Origin: Chloroflexales bacterium
GTDB lineage: Bacteria > Chloroflexota > Chloroflexia > Chloroflexales > Chloroflexaceae
Assembly: GCA_013336035.1 (NCBI GenBank)
Contig: JAAXUL010000499.1
Coordinates: 1-6,234 of the forward strand
Length of the DNA stretch: 6,234 nucleotides
Direction: 5' to 3'
The translations under genes and the position numbers were made by a program. Below the pieces are notes generated by a model that was not told the origin of the DNA, made no database searches, and saw only the letters and a list, made by a program, of their open reading frames with translations. Shown here piece after piece: positions 1 to 5,917 of this stretch (positions are counted from its first letter, which is position 1; every line of letters starts with the position of its first letter).

Positions 1-459
1 ATAACCGCGGGCGCGCTCGGCCTTCGGGTACCTGCCGACCAGCCTCCAGAAGCGCGGGCCGTGGTTCGCCTCGAGCAGGTGGGCCAGCTCGTGCATCACG
101 ACGTACTCGAGCACAAAGCGGGGCATGGCGGCGAGGCGGTGCGAGATGCGGATCGTGCCCTCGGCGGGGGTGCAGCTGCCGTAGCGCTTGTTCTGCTGGG
201 CCGACCAGCTGATGCTGGCCCAGCGCAGGCTGCCGCTGAAGTGCTGGCGGTTGAGCCCCTCGGCCAGCCGCTGCAGGTCGTCGTCGTCGAGCTCGCGGCG
301 CTGCTTGCGACGCTCGAGGCGGGCCGTCAGCTTCTCGATGATCGGCTGTAGCTCGGCGTCCGAGAGGTGGGCGGGCGCCGAGATCTCGATGGTGTCGCCG
401 ACAACCTTCGCGCTGACCGTGCGGGCGCGCCGGTCGCTGCGCGTGATCTTGATCTTCAT
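1..459 (-). CDS. YgjP/DUF45 (M48-like) zinc metallopeptidase, 3' end cut off by window edge
   Basis: The 153 visible codons run from ATG at 459 to the window edge with no stop. The key motif is HELAH at residues 123-127 (zinc ligands H123 and H127, catalytic E124), followed by NHGPRFW at 132-138, where H133 is the likely third ligand. HExxH plus NHxxxFW is the signature of the YgjP/DUF45 (WLM/SprT-like) family. The basic N-terminus with RRARTVSAKV and the KRYGSCTP segment (residues 91-98) also fit this family. The visible part ends in RYPKAERARGY, so probably only a few C-terminal residues are missing. There is no signal peptide, so a cytoplasmic protein is expected. The start is supported by GAGG five bases upstream and an in-frame TAA further upstream. 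A near-consensus promoter lies just above it. The substrate is unknown for most of this family; a role in protein turnover is inference only. Confidence 0.9.
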   Translation of the reverse strand, partial: MKIKITRSDRRARTVSAKVVGDTIEISAPAHLSDAELQPIIEKLTARLERRKQRRELDDDDLQRLAEGLNRQHFSGSLRWASISWSAQQNKRYGSCTPAEGTIRISHRLAAMPRFVLEYVVMHELAHLLEANHGPRFWRLVGRYPKAERARGY

Positions 460-491
460 CAGGGCCTCGCTAGCCAGGGGCACAGACGGCG

Positions 492-520
492 ATTATAGCG
501 AGGCGGGCGCGGGCGGTCAA
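492..520 (-). promoter_or_regulatory. Sigma70-type promoter of the metallopeptidase gene
   Basis: Read on the minus strand, TTGACC (515-520) and a perfect TATAAT (492-497) are separated by exactly 17 bp, giving 11 of 12 consensus matches. Transcription would start near 485, leaving a leader of about 25 nt before the ATG at 459 that contains the GAGG ribosome-binding site. This is the strongest promoter-like sequence in the window and implies constitutive housekeeping expression. It has not been tested. Confidence 0.72.
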
Positions 521-529
521 GCCGTGAGA

Positions 530-559
530 TTGGCGGCCATCGGGGAATCGCGTTACGAT
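530..559 (+). promoter_or_regulatory. Candidate promoter of the cyclase/FAH operon
   Basis: TTGGCG (530-535) and TACGAT (554-559) are separated by 18 bp, each matching the consensus at 4 of 6 positions. Predicted transcription start is about 566, leaving a leader of about 57 nt to the ATG at 623. The element is back to back with the stronger minus-strand promoter; the two -35 boxes are only 9 bp apart. Weak match, so moderate confidence only. Confidence 0.4.
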
Positions 560-622
560 ATAGCTGTCTCGCACGCCAGCCCGGCGCGGCCCTGGCCGCG
601 GCCCAGCCCCAACGAGGTGGCC

Positions 623-1384
623 ATGCGCATCATCGACCTCTCGACGACGATCGCCCCGAGCCCGCCCGGTACGCCCGACCTCATCCGTGTGGAGCTGCAG
701 CACGCCCGGCACGACGCGGGCGCCGCCACCATCCAGACCCTCTTCAAGGTGCTCCCCGCCCTGCTTCGTGATGGCGAGGGCTGGGCCGTCGAGACCTTCA
801 CCCGCTTCGGCACCCACGACAGCACCCATGTCGATGCGCCCTGGCACTATAACAGTACCATCCAGGGCCAGCCCGCCCAGACGATCGACCAGCTGCCCCT
901 GGAGTGGTTCTTCGCCCCCGGCGTGGTCCTCGACATGCGCCACAAGGCCGACGGCGACGCGATGACCGCCGAGGATGCCCAGGCCGCCCTGGCCGCCGCC
1001 GGCCACGCTCTCCAGCCGGGCGATATCGTCCTCGTCCACACCGGGCGTGACGCCTACTATGGTCAGCCCGACTACATGTTCCGCGGCCCCGGCGTCACCG
1101 CCGAGGCCACGCGCTGGCTCTTCGCCCAGGGCGTGCGCGTGATGGGCATCGACGCCTGGGGCTGGGACGCGCCGCTCGATCGCCAGGCCCGTGAGGCGCT
1201 CGCCCAGCAGGCGCCGGGCATCTTCTGGGCAGCGCACCAGGTTGACCTGCCCTACTGTCAGATCGAGCGCCTGATGAACCTGGCCGCCCTGCCGCCCCGC
1301 GGCTTCACGGTGGCCTGCTTCCCGCTCAAGGTCCAGGGCGGCAGCGCCGGACCCTGCCGCGCCGTCGCCATTCTGCCGGATTAA
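623..1384 (+). CDS. Cyclase-family metal-dependent hydrolase (KynB / isatin hydrolase type)
   Basis: The product is a 253-aa protein of the 'putative cyclase' family, which includes kynurenine formamidase KynB, isatin hydrolase and trans-dienelactone hydrolase. These enzymes hydrolyse amides, lactams or lactones using a bound metal. The N-terminus MRIIDLSTTIAP is typical. The metal motif HDSTHVDAPWH spans residues 65-75, giving candidate ligands H65, H69, D71 and H75. Further on, H205 and E215, ten residues apart, occupy the place of the second His/Glu ligand pair. The C-terminal GF-x6-PLKVQGGSAGPCRAVAI also matches the family. There is no signal peptide. ATG 623 is chosen because of GAGGTG at 614-619 and because the family N-terminus begins there; the frame stays open much further upstream only because of high GC. 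The gene lies 11 bp before the FAH-family gene, so the pair is probably co-transcribed and acts on one pathway. No tryptophan-degradation gene is nearby, so kynurenine formamidase cannot be assigned; the substrate is unknown. Confidence 0.9.
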   Translation: MRIIDLSTTIAPSPPGTPDLIRVELQHARHDAGAATIQTLFKVLPALLRDGEGWAVETFTRFGTHDSTHVDAPWHYNSTIQGQPAQTIDQLPLEWFFAPGVVLDMRHKADGDAMTAEDAQAALAAAGHALQPGDIVLVHTGRDAYYGQPDYMFRGPGVTAEATRWLFAQGVRVMGIDAWGWDAPLDRQAREALAQQAPGIFWAAHQVDLPYCQIERLMNLAALPPRGFTVACFPLKVQGGSAGPCRAVAILPD

Positions 1385-1395
1385 GGAGCCCCCCG

Positions 1396-2409
1396 ATGCG
1401 CCTGAAGCGTGTGCGCCTCACCGATGGCACGACGTCTACCGCTGTCTTGCACGATGGGCGCTGGCTGCCGCTGGCGCTTGCCCTGGCCGCGCCGGGCCGT
1501 GCGGCTCCCGACCCCGAGCTCGCCGTCACCGGCGATGACCTGGTCGCCTGTCTATCCGGGGGCACCGCGCTCCAGGCCCGCCTCAGCGCCGCGCTGGGTG
1601 CCGCCGCGCCGCGCCACGCCGAGCTGGCCGCTCTGGTGACCGACGAGCCCCTGCTGCCCTTCGCGCCGCGCTCGTTCCGCGACTTTATGCTCTGGGAGCG
1701 CCACGCGGTCGAGGCCAGGCGCGGGCTCTACCGCCGCTTCGCGCCCCAGCTCTACGCCGACATCGCCGCCGAGGAGGCCCGCATCGGCGCCATCCCGCCC
1801 CAGCTGCGTCCGAACCCGCTCTGGTACGCGCGCCCGATCTACTATATGGGCAACCACCTGAGCTTTCGCCCCGACGGCGCCGCGATCCCCTGGCCCAGCT
1901 ACACCCACGCCCTCGACTACGAGCTGGAGCTGGGGGTGGTGATCGCGCGCCCGGTCGCCAGCCCCAGCCCGGAGGAGGCTCTGGCCGCGATCGGGGGCTT
2001 TGTGCTGGTGAACGACTGGAGCGCCCGCGATGTGCAGATCCCCGAGATGACCGAGGGCCAGTTTGGGCCGGTGAAGGCCAAGCACTTCGCCAGCAGCATG
2101 GGCGCCGAGGTGGTCACCCCCGACGAGGTGCTGCCCTATCTGGATGGGCTGGCGGCGCGGGTCCGCGTGAACGGCGCGCTGTGGGGCGAGGGGAGCACAG
2201 CTGGGATGCGCCACGGGCTCGCCGCGATGGTGGCCTACGCCGCCCTGGGCGAGCAGCTGGAGCCGGGCGAGCTGCTGGCGACGGGGACCATCCCGGGCTG
2301 CTGCGGGGTCGAGATCGACCGCTGGGTCGCGCCGGGCGATCTGGTCGAGCTGGAGCTGGAGCGGGTGGGGCGGCTGAGCAACCGGGTGGGCGCGCCGCCC
2401 GCGGCGTGA
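1396..2409 (+). CDS. Fumarylacetoacetate hydrolase (FAH) family protein
   Basis: The product is a 337-aa cytoplasmic enzyme with an FAH C-terminal catalytic domain from about residue 145. Metal-binding acidic residues are recognisable as E176 and E178 (DYELELG) and D207 (NDWSARD). By analogy with mammalian fumarylacetoacetase, D96 and H103 in RDFMLWERH keep the spacing of D126/H133, R211 matches R237, K229 (GPVKAKHF) matches K253, and T298 (GTIPG) matches T350. The C-terminal GDLVELELERVGRLSNRVG is a family hallmark. Family members cleave C-C bonds of fumarylacetoacetate or acylpyruvates, or hydrate, decarboxylate or isomerise related oxo-acids. Residues of roughly 112-140 look like an insertion relative to common 330-aa relatives, though this is from memory. 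Start: AAGGAG at 1383-1388, seven bases before ATG. It is the second gene of the operon with the cyclase-family hydrolase. True fumarylacetoacetase of tyrosine breakdown is unlikely without homogentisate genes, so the substrate is left open. Confidence 0.9.
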   Translation: MRLKRVRLTDGTTSTAVLHDGRWLPLALALAAPGRAAPDPELAVTGDDLVACLSGGTALQARLSAALGAAAPRHAELAALVTDEPLLPFAPRSFRDFMLWERHAVEARRGLYRRFAPQLYADIAAEEARIGAIPPQLRPNPLWYARPIYYMGNHLSFRPDGAAIPWPSYTHALDYELELGVVIARPVASPSPEEALAAIGGFVLVNDWSARDVQIPEMTEGQFGPVKAKHFASSMGAEVVTPDEVLPYLDGLAARVRVNGALWGEGSTAGMRHGLAAMVAYAALGEQLEPGELLATGTIPGCCGVEIDRWVAPGDLVELELERVGRLSNRVGAPPAA

Positions 2410-2424
2410 GGGGCGGGCCGGCGC

Positions 2425-2454
2425 GGCCGTTGGGGTGCCCGCACGCCAGCGGCC
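2425..2454 (+). terminator. GC-rich hairpin after the cyclase/FAH operon, candidate terminator
   Basis: Arms 2425-2437 and 2442-2454 form a 13-position stem with one G-U pair and one G-G mismatch around a CCCG loop. It begins 16 bp after the FAH stop codon. No U-tract follows, so it is not a canonical intrinsic terminator. It could still be a Rho-assisted terminator or a 3' end stabiliser. The rest of the 148-bp gap before the HD gene holds only weak -10-like strings (TACTAT at 2465-2470) without a matching -35. Confidence 0.35.
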
Positions 2455-2557
2455 CCGTCGGTGGTACTATAGACACCAGGCGTGAGCCTGTGGCCGGGGT
2501 GTGATGGCCGGGCAGTGTCACGAGATCGCTATGGTGGGACGGGCGAGGAGCGTGTTG

Positions 2558-3211
2558 ATGTTTGATGACACCTACTGGGAGCCGCGCTTCGCGGCGTTTC
2601 TCGAGCAGAGCGCGGCCCTGACGAACGGCGTCTATGACGGCGAGCACATCCGACGGGTGGTGGCGAATGCCCGCGCCCTGGCCGCCGTCGAGGGCGCCGA
2701 CCTCTCGGTGGTGCTGCCGGCCACCTGGCTTCACGAGTGCGTCACCATGCCCGCGGGCATGCCGCCGAACCCGATGGGCCCGACGATGTCCGCCACGTCG
2801 GCCAGCGCCTTCCTGGCGCGCTCAGGCTACCCCCCGTTCCACATCCCCGCCGTGGCCCACGCCATCATCGCCCACAGCGTCGGGGGCGCCATCGCCCCGA
2901 TGACCCTCGAGGCCCGCGTCGTGCAGGACGCCGAGCGCCTCGATGCGCTGGGCGCCGTGGGCCTGGCCCGCTGCCTAATGCACAGCGGGCAGCTCGGCCA
3001 GCGGCTCTACGACCCCGCCGAGCCCTTTGCGTCGCGGCGCGCCCCCGACGCCGCCGTCTCGGCGATCGACCAGTGCTTTACCAGCATGCTGCCGATGGGC
3101 CCCACTATGGCCACGGCCGCCGGGCGGGCCGAGGCCGAGCGGCGCATCGCATTTCTGCGCGCGTTCCTGCGCCAGCTCGGCCACGAGATCGGCACCCCGG
3201 CGCCAGAGTAG
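2558..3211 (+). CDS. HD-domain hydrolase-like protein, YedJ type, with altered HD motif
   Basis: The product is a 217-aa protein resembling the uncharacterised YedJ group of HD-superfamily phosphohydrolases. Recognisable blocks are GEHIRRV (H30, first metal His), ATWLHECV (H59-E60, where the family has H-D), HAIIAHS (H101, H106) and VVQDAERLDALGAVGLAR (D124, D129). Thus the fold and most ligands are kept, but the metal-bridging Asp is Glu, and the usual DAD reads DAE. Basic residues I recall as conserved in relatives, in the segment after the HD pair and in the later DHF-x2-KLL block, are replaced by neutral ones (MPAGMPPNPMG at 64-74; DQCFTSMLP at 171-179). ATG 2558 is chosen because AGGAG ends seven bases upstream; GTG 2501, ATG 2504 and ATG 2531 in the same frame would add residues not seen in the family. 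Its 3' end faces hcp across 6 bp. Substrate unknown; a changed or lost catalytic role is inference. Confidence 0.82.
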   Translation: MFDDTYWEPRFAAFLEQSAALTNGVYDGEHIRRVVANARALAAVEGADLSVVLPATWLHECVTMPAGMPPNPMGPTMSATSASAFLARSGYPPFHIPAVAHAIIAHSVGGAIAPMTLEARVVQDAERLDALGAVGLARCLMHSGQLGQRLYDPAEPFASRRAPDAAVSAIDQCFTSMLPMGPTMATAAGRAEAERRIAFLRAFLRQLGHEIGTPAPE

Positions 3212-3217
3212 CCGGGC

Positions 3218-4885
3218 CTACGCCCCGACCAGCATCGCCGCCACATCCTCCTCGGCCGAGCCGATCCCCTTGAGGTCGAAGTTCTGCACCAGGAAGGCCG
3301 CGACATTCGGCGACAGGAAGGCGGGCAGGGTCGGCCCCAGCCTGATGCCCTTGACGCCCAGGTGCAGGAGGGACAGCAGCACCAGCACGGCCTTCTGCTC
3401 GTACCAGGCGATGTCGTACGAGATCGGCAGGTCGTTGATGTGCTCGGCGCCCACCGCGTCGGCGAGGGCCTGGGCCACCGCCACCAGCGAGTACGAGTCG
3501 TTGCACTGGCCGGCGTCGAGCACGCGCGGCAGCCCGCCCAGCGTGCCTAGGTCGAGCTTGTTGTAGCGATACTTGGCGCAGCCCGCCGTCAGGATGATTG
3601 TGTCCTGGGGCAGCGCCTGGGCCACCTCGGTGAAGTAGGCCCGCTCTTTCTGGCGCCCGTCACAGCCCGCCATCACGACGAAGCGCTTGATCGCGCCGCT
3701 CTGTACGGCCGCCAGCACGGCCTCGGCATTGTCGAGCACGGCCTTGCGCGCGAAGCCCACCAGCACGCTGCCCGTCTCGAGCTCGAGGGGCGGCTGGCAG
3801 GCTATGGCCAGCTCGATCAGCGGGCTGAAGTCCTTCTGGCCGCCCGGGGCCCGATCGCCGATATGGCCGACGCCCTCGTAGCCGACCATACCAGTGGTGA
3901 AGATGCGGTCCCTGTAGCTCTCGCGGGGCGTCTGGATGCAGTTGGTGGTCATCAGGATCGGCCCGTTGAAGGCCGCGAAGTCGCGCTGCTGCTCCCACCA
4001 TGCGCCGCCGTAGTTGCCCGCCAGGTGCGGGAAGGCCTTGAGGGCCGGGTAGGCGTGGGCCGGCAGCATCTCGCCGTGGGTGTAGACCAGAATGCCCTTG
4101 CCGGCGGTCTGCGCGAGCAGCTCGTAGAGGTCGAGCAGGTCGTGGCCGCTGACCAGGATGCCCGGGGCGCCGGGCCGCACGCCCAGGCTCACCTGGGTGG
4201 GCTCGGGGTGGCCGAAGCGCCCGGTGTTGGCGGCGTCGAGCAGGGCCATAGCGCTCACGCCGTGCGCGCCGCAGCGCATCGCCAGGGCGACCAGATCGCT
4301 GACGCCCAGGCTGTCGTCGAGGGTAGCCGCCAGGCCCTCCTTGAGAAAGGCCAGCAGATCGGGGCTGCTGTGGTCGAGCACGTAGGCGTGGTCGCAGTAG
4401 GCCGCCAGGCCCTTGATCCCGTAGACGAGCAGCTCGCGCAGCGACTGGACGTCGGCGTCGGGGTGGGTGGTAGCGTTGGGCGCGCGCGCGGCCCCGAGGG
4501 TCGCGTAGGCCTCGATGTCGCCGTCGGCGGGGCAGTGGCCTGCCTCGGGCAGCGGGCTCGGGCAGCTGAGCCCGGCGGCGTGGCGGGCGGCGTGGACGCG
4601 GGCGCGCAGGGCGTCGCGGCGCGCGAAGGCCTCGCGGGTCAGCGCGTAGATGCGCTCGGGGTCGAAGTTGACGTTCGTGAGCGTCGCGAAGAGGGCCTGG
4701 GCCACGAACAGGTCGGTCGCCTGGTCCTCGACGCCTGCCGGCGCGCGCATGCCCACGGCCGCCAGGCCCTTGAGGGCGTAGAGCAGATAGTCCTGGAGGG
4801 CCGCCAGGCGCTCGTCTTTGCCGCAGATGCCGCGTATGACGCAGCCGCTGTTCTTCGTGGTCTCCTGGCACTGGTAGCAGAACAT
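3218..4885 (-). CDS. hcp: Hybrid-cluster protein (hydroxylamine / NO reductase), class I
   Basis: The product is a 555-aa protein, close to the 553 aa of Desulfovibrio vulgaris Hcp. Cysteines C3, C6, C15 and C21 (C-x2-C-x8-C-x5-C) match the [4Fe-4S] ligands of the class I proteins. All hybrid-cluster ligands can be placed: H248 (SGHDL), E272 (HGEML), C316 (TTNCIQ), C408 (AGCDG, the persulfidable Cys), C436 (TAGCAKYRYN), C461 (DAGQCND), and E496 and K498 (WYEQKAV). Offsets from the D. vulgaris numbering are only 2-4 residues. Hcp reduces hydroxylamine in vitro and, in E. coli, reduces NO at low concentration and drives protein S-nitrosylation; it works in the cytoplasm. ATG 4885 gives the family start MFCYQC and has GGAG nine bases upstream; the in-frame GTG at 4903 adds six residues absent from homologues. 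No Hcr-type reductase gene is adjacent. A Crp/Fnr regulator lies upstream on the same strand, with a dyad site in between. Confidence 0.97.
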   Translation of the reverse strand: MFCYQCQETTKNSGCVIRGICGKDERLAALQDYLLYALKGLAAVGMRAPAGVEDQATDLFVAQALFATLTNVNFDPERIYALTREAFARRDALRARVHAARHAAGLSCPSPLPEAGHCPADGDIEAYATLGAARAPNATTHPDADVQSLRELLVYGIKGLAAYCDHAYVLDHSSPDLLAFLKEGLAATLDDSLGVSDLVALAMRCGAHGVSAMALLDAANTGRFGHPEPTQVSLGVRPGAPGILVSGHDLLDLYELLAQTAGKGILVYTHGEMLPAHAYPALKAFPHLAGNYGGAWWEQQRDFAAFNGPILMTTNCIQTPRESYRDRIFTTGMVGYEGVGHIGDRAPGGQKDFSPLIELAIACQPPLELETGSVLVGFARKAVLDNAEAVLAAVQSGAIKRFVVMAGCDGRQKERAYFTEVAQALPQDTIILTAGCAKYRYNKLDLGTLGGLPRVLDAGQCNDSYSLVAVAQALADAVGAEHINDLPISYDIAWYEQKAVLVLLSLLHLGVKGIRLGPTLPAFLSPNVAAFLVQNFDLKGIGSAEEDVAAMLVGA

Positions 4886-4923
4886 TGGTCGGTGCTCCCT
4901 CACACAAATCGGTCACTGCGAGC

Positions 4924-4929
4924 AGCATA
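4924..4929 (-). promoter_or_regulatory. Candidate -10 box of the hcp promoter
   Basis: On the minus strand this reads TATGCT (4 of 6 consensus, including the TA start and final T). No good -35 hexamer exists 16-18 bp upstream, as expected for an activator-dependent promoter. Predicted transcription start is 4917, giving a 31-nt leader to the hcp ATG. Confidence 0.45.
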
Positions 4930-4951
4930 CAGCGGCGGGCGGCGGCCTTCG

Positions 4952-4965
4952 TTGCGCTGGAGCAA
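4952..4965 (-). promoter_or_regulatory. Candidate Crp/Fnr-family operator upstream of hcp
   Basis: A 14-bp dyad, TTGC-N6-GCAA, lies in the gap between the regulator and hcp. The outer TTG-N8-CAA framework is that of FNR/DNR-type sites (TTGAT-N4-ATCAA). Its centre at 4958.5 is 41.5 bp from the start site predicted from the -10 box at 4924-4929, the standard class II activator position. The probable ligand is the regulator encoded at 5100-5798. Spacing and symmetry are seen; binding is inferred. Confidence 0.48.
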
Positions 4966-5026
4966 ACAGGCCAGGATCGGCTGGCTGCTACATGCTTCCC
5001 AGCAGAGGCTGCGGCAGAGAGGGTCG

Positions 5027-5048
5027 CAGGGAGGGCTTGCCCTGCCTG
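5027..5048. repeat. Inverted repeat between the regulator and hcp
   Basis: Two 10-bp arms (5027-5036 and 5039-5048) pair at 9 of 10 positions around a TT centre. It lies about 50 nt past the regulator stop. On the minus strand it is not followed by a T-run; the T-rich stretch TGTTTTC lies just before it. It may be a weak terminator, an attenuator of read-through into hcp, or simply a stable 3' end. Confidence 0.35.
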
Positions 5049-5077
5049 AAAACAACCCTTTCCGGTCTTTCGGGTGC

Positions 5078-5094
5078 CGCAGACAGGGCCTGCG
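5078..5094 (-). repeat. Small hairpin immediately after the regulator gene
   Basis: In RNA of the minus strand, CGCAGG (5094-5089) pairs with UCUGCG (5083-5078) over a 5-nt loop, including one G-U pair. It starts six bases past the TAA. No U-tract follows directly. Together with ACCC/GGGT arms at 5055-5075 followed by the T-rich TGTTTTC on the minus strand, it may form a poor terminator of the regulator transcript. Confidence 0.25.
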
Positions 5095-5099
5095 AGCAT

Positions 5100-5798
5100 T
5101 TAGCGCGATGCCTCGGGCAGATCCTCGGCGATGCGCGTGAGCCGGGCGGGGTCGCGCAGGGTCACGCGCTCGCGGCCGCTGCTGACGATGCCCTGGGCCT
5201 CCCAGGCGCTGAGGATGCGGCTGACCGTGAAGAGGGTCGTGCCTGTCAGCTCGGCGAGGTCCTGGCGGGCCAGGGGCGCGGCGACGGTGACGCCGGCGTC
5301 TTCGGGGCGCCCGATCTGGGCGACCAGGCGCAGCAGGGCGCGGGCGACGCGCCGCTCGACACGCTCGGTGGCCAGCTCGCGGTAGCGGTCCTGCAGCTCG
5401 ACGAAGCGGCCCGAGACCATGCGCAGCGCGCGCAGCGCTAGCACGGGGTGGGTCTCCAGCAGGCCGCCGAGGGCGGCCCGATCCCACGCCAGGGCCACAC
5501 AGTCCTGTATGGCCTGTAGGTCAAGGGGGTAGATAGCACCCTCGATGGCGGCGATGATGCCGATCTCGTGGTGGGGGCCGGCCAGGCCGAGGATGACCTG
5601 GCGGCCCTCGGGCGTGATCTGGCTCAGGCGGGCGTGGCCGCTCGCGAGCACGTAGAAGTGGCTGGCCAGGTCGCCCTGGTGGAAGAAGAACTCGCCGCCC
5701 GGCACGCGCCGGTGCTGCGCGCCCGCCGCCGCGGCCGCCAGCGTGGTGTCGTCGAGCCTGGCGAAAAATGGGCATTGGCGGAGCAGCTCTGCGGGCAT
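5100..5798 (-). CDS. Crp/Fnr-family transcriptional regulator, likely controlling hcp
   Basis: The product is a 232-aa protein with a cNMP-binding-like beta-roll at about residues 8-125 (PGGEFFFHQGDLASHFYVLASGH at its core), a dimerisation helix at about 125-160 and a C-terminal Crp-type winged helix. The helix-turn-helix covers roughly 176-202 (ARQDLAELTG, then TTLFTVSRIL). Position F190 stands where FNR and CRP have the base-reading Glu of E-x2-S/G-R, while S193-R194 is kept. The phosphate-binding cassette of true cAMP receptors is not recognisable, and only two cysteines (C9, C100) exist, so an FNR-type iron-sulfur cluster is excluded. This fits better with heme- or otherwise NO-responsive members such as HcpR or DNR, but the effector is not shown by the sequence. 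ATG 5798 is supported by GAGG five bases upstream; the frame stays open to 6005 without family-like sequence. It lies upstream of hcp on the same strand with a 214-bp gap, so it may be partly co-transcribed. Confidence 0.9.
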   Translation of the reverse strand: MPAELLRQCPFFARLDDTTLAAAAAGAQHRRVPGGEFFFHQGDLASHFYVLASGHARLSQITPEGRQVILGLAGPHHEIGIIAAIEGAIYPLDLQAIQDCVALAWDRAALGGLLETHPVLALRALRMVSGRFVELQDRYRELATERVERRVARALLRLVAQIGRPEDAGVTVAAPLARQDLAELTGTTLFTVSRILSAWEAQGIVSSGRERVTLRDPARLTRIAEDLPEASR

Positions 5799-5849
5799 CG
5801 GATCCTCACTGCGCGTCGTGGCGCTGACACCTGTGATTCGGTGGGCGAT

Positions 5850-5855
5850 ATTGTA
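5850..5855 (-). promoter_or_regulatory. Candidate -10 box of the regulator gene
   Basis: On the minus strand this reads TACAAT (5 of 6 consensus). Predicted start is near 5843, with a leader of about 44 nt to ATG 5798. No -35 hexamer of quality is found at 16-18 bp spacing, so expression may be low or need an activator. Confidence 0.4.
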
Positions 5856-5917
5856 GCACTCTGCTGGGACTCTCTGCGCTATGGCGCGGCCTGCATAACC
5901 TGGAAGGTCTCGCACAT

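Noticed and set aside
188..622. N-terminal extension of the cyclase-family protein back to 188
   Set aside because: The extra residues are Arg/Ser-rich, overlap the metallopeptidase on the other strand and precede the family's normal start. GAGGTG before ATG 623 decides the start.
470..1237. A 255-codon minus-strand frame opposite the cyclase-family gene
   Set aside because: Gly/Ala/Val/Arg-rich shadow with no motif. The plus-strand frame carries the family's metal-binding motif and a good ribosome-binding site.
2501..2518. TGTGA and TCAC strings upstream of the HD gene as a CRP site
   Set aside because: The half-sites are 13 bp apart rather than 6, so the geometry does not fit a Crp dimer.
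3660..5099. A 479-codon frame on the minus strand overlapping hcp in another frame
   Set aside because: The product is almost all Arg, Pro, Gly and Ala, typical of a shifted reading of GC-rich coding DNA. The hcp frame has all metal ligands.
3863..5140. A 425-codon open frame on the plus strand opposite hcp
   Set aside because: It is antisense to a gene with complete family motifs, is low in complexity (mostly Gly, Ala, Val, Arg) and matches no family I know. GC-rich codon use keeps such frames open.
5825..5836. Partial palindrome TGACACCTGTGA in the regulator leader, as a possible autoregulatory site
   Set aside because: Only the ACA/TGT core and outer bases are symmetric, and it differs from the dyad upstream of hcp, so no shared operator can be claimed.
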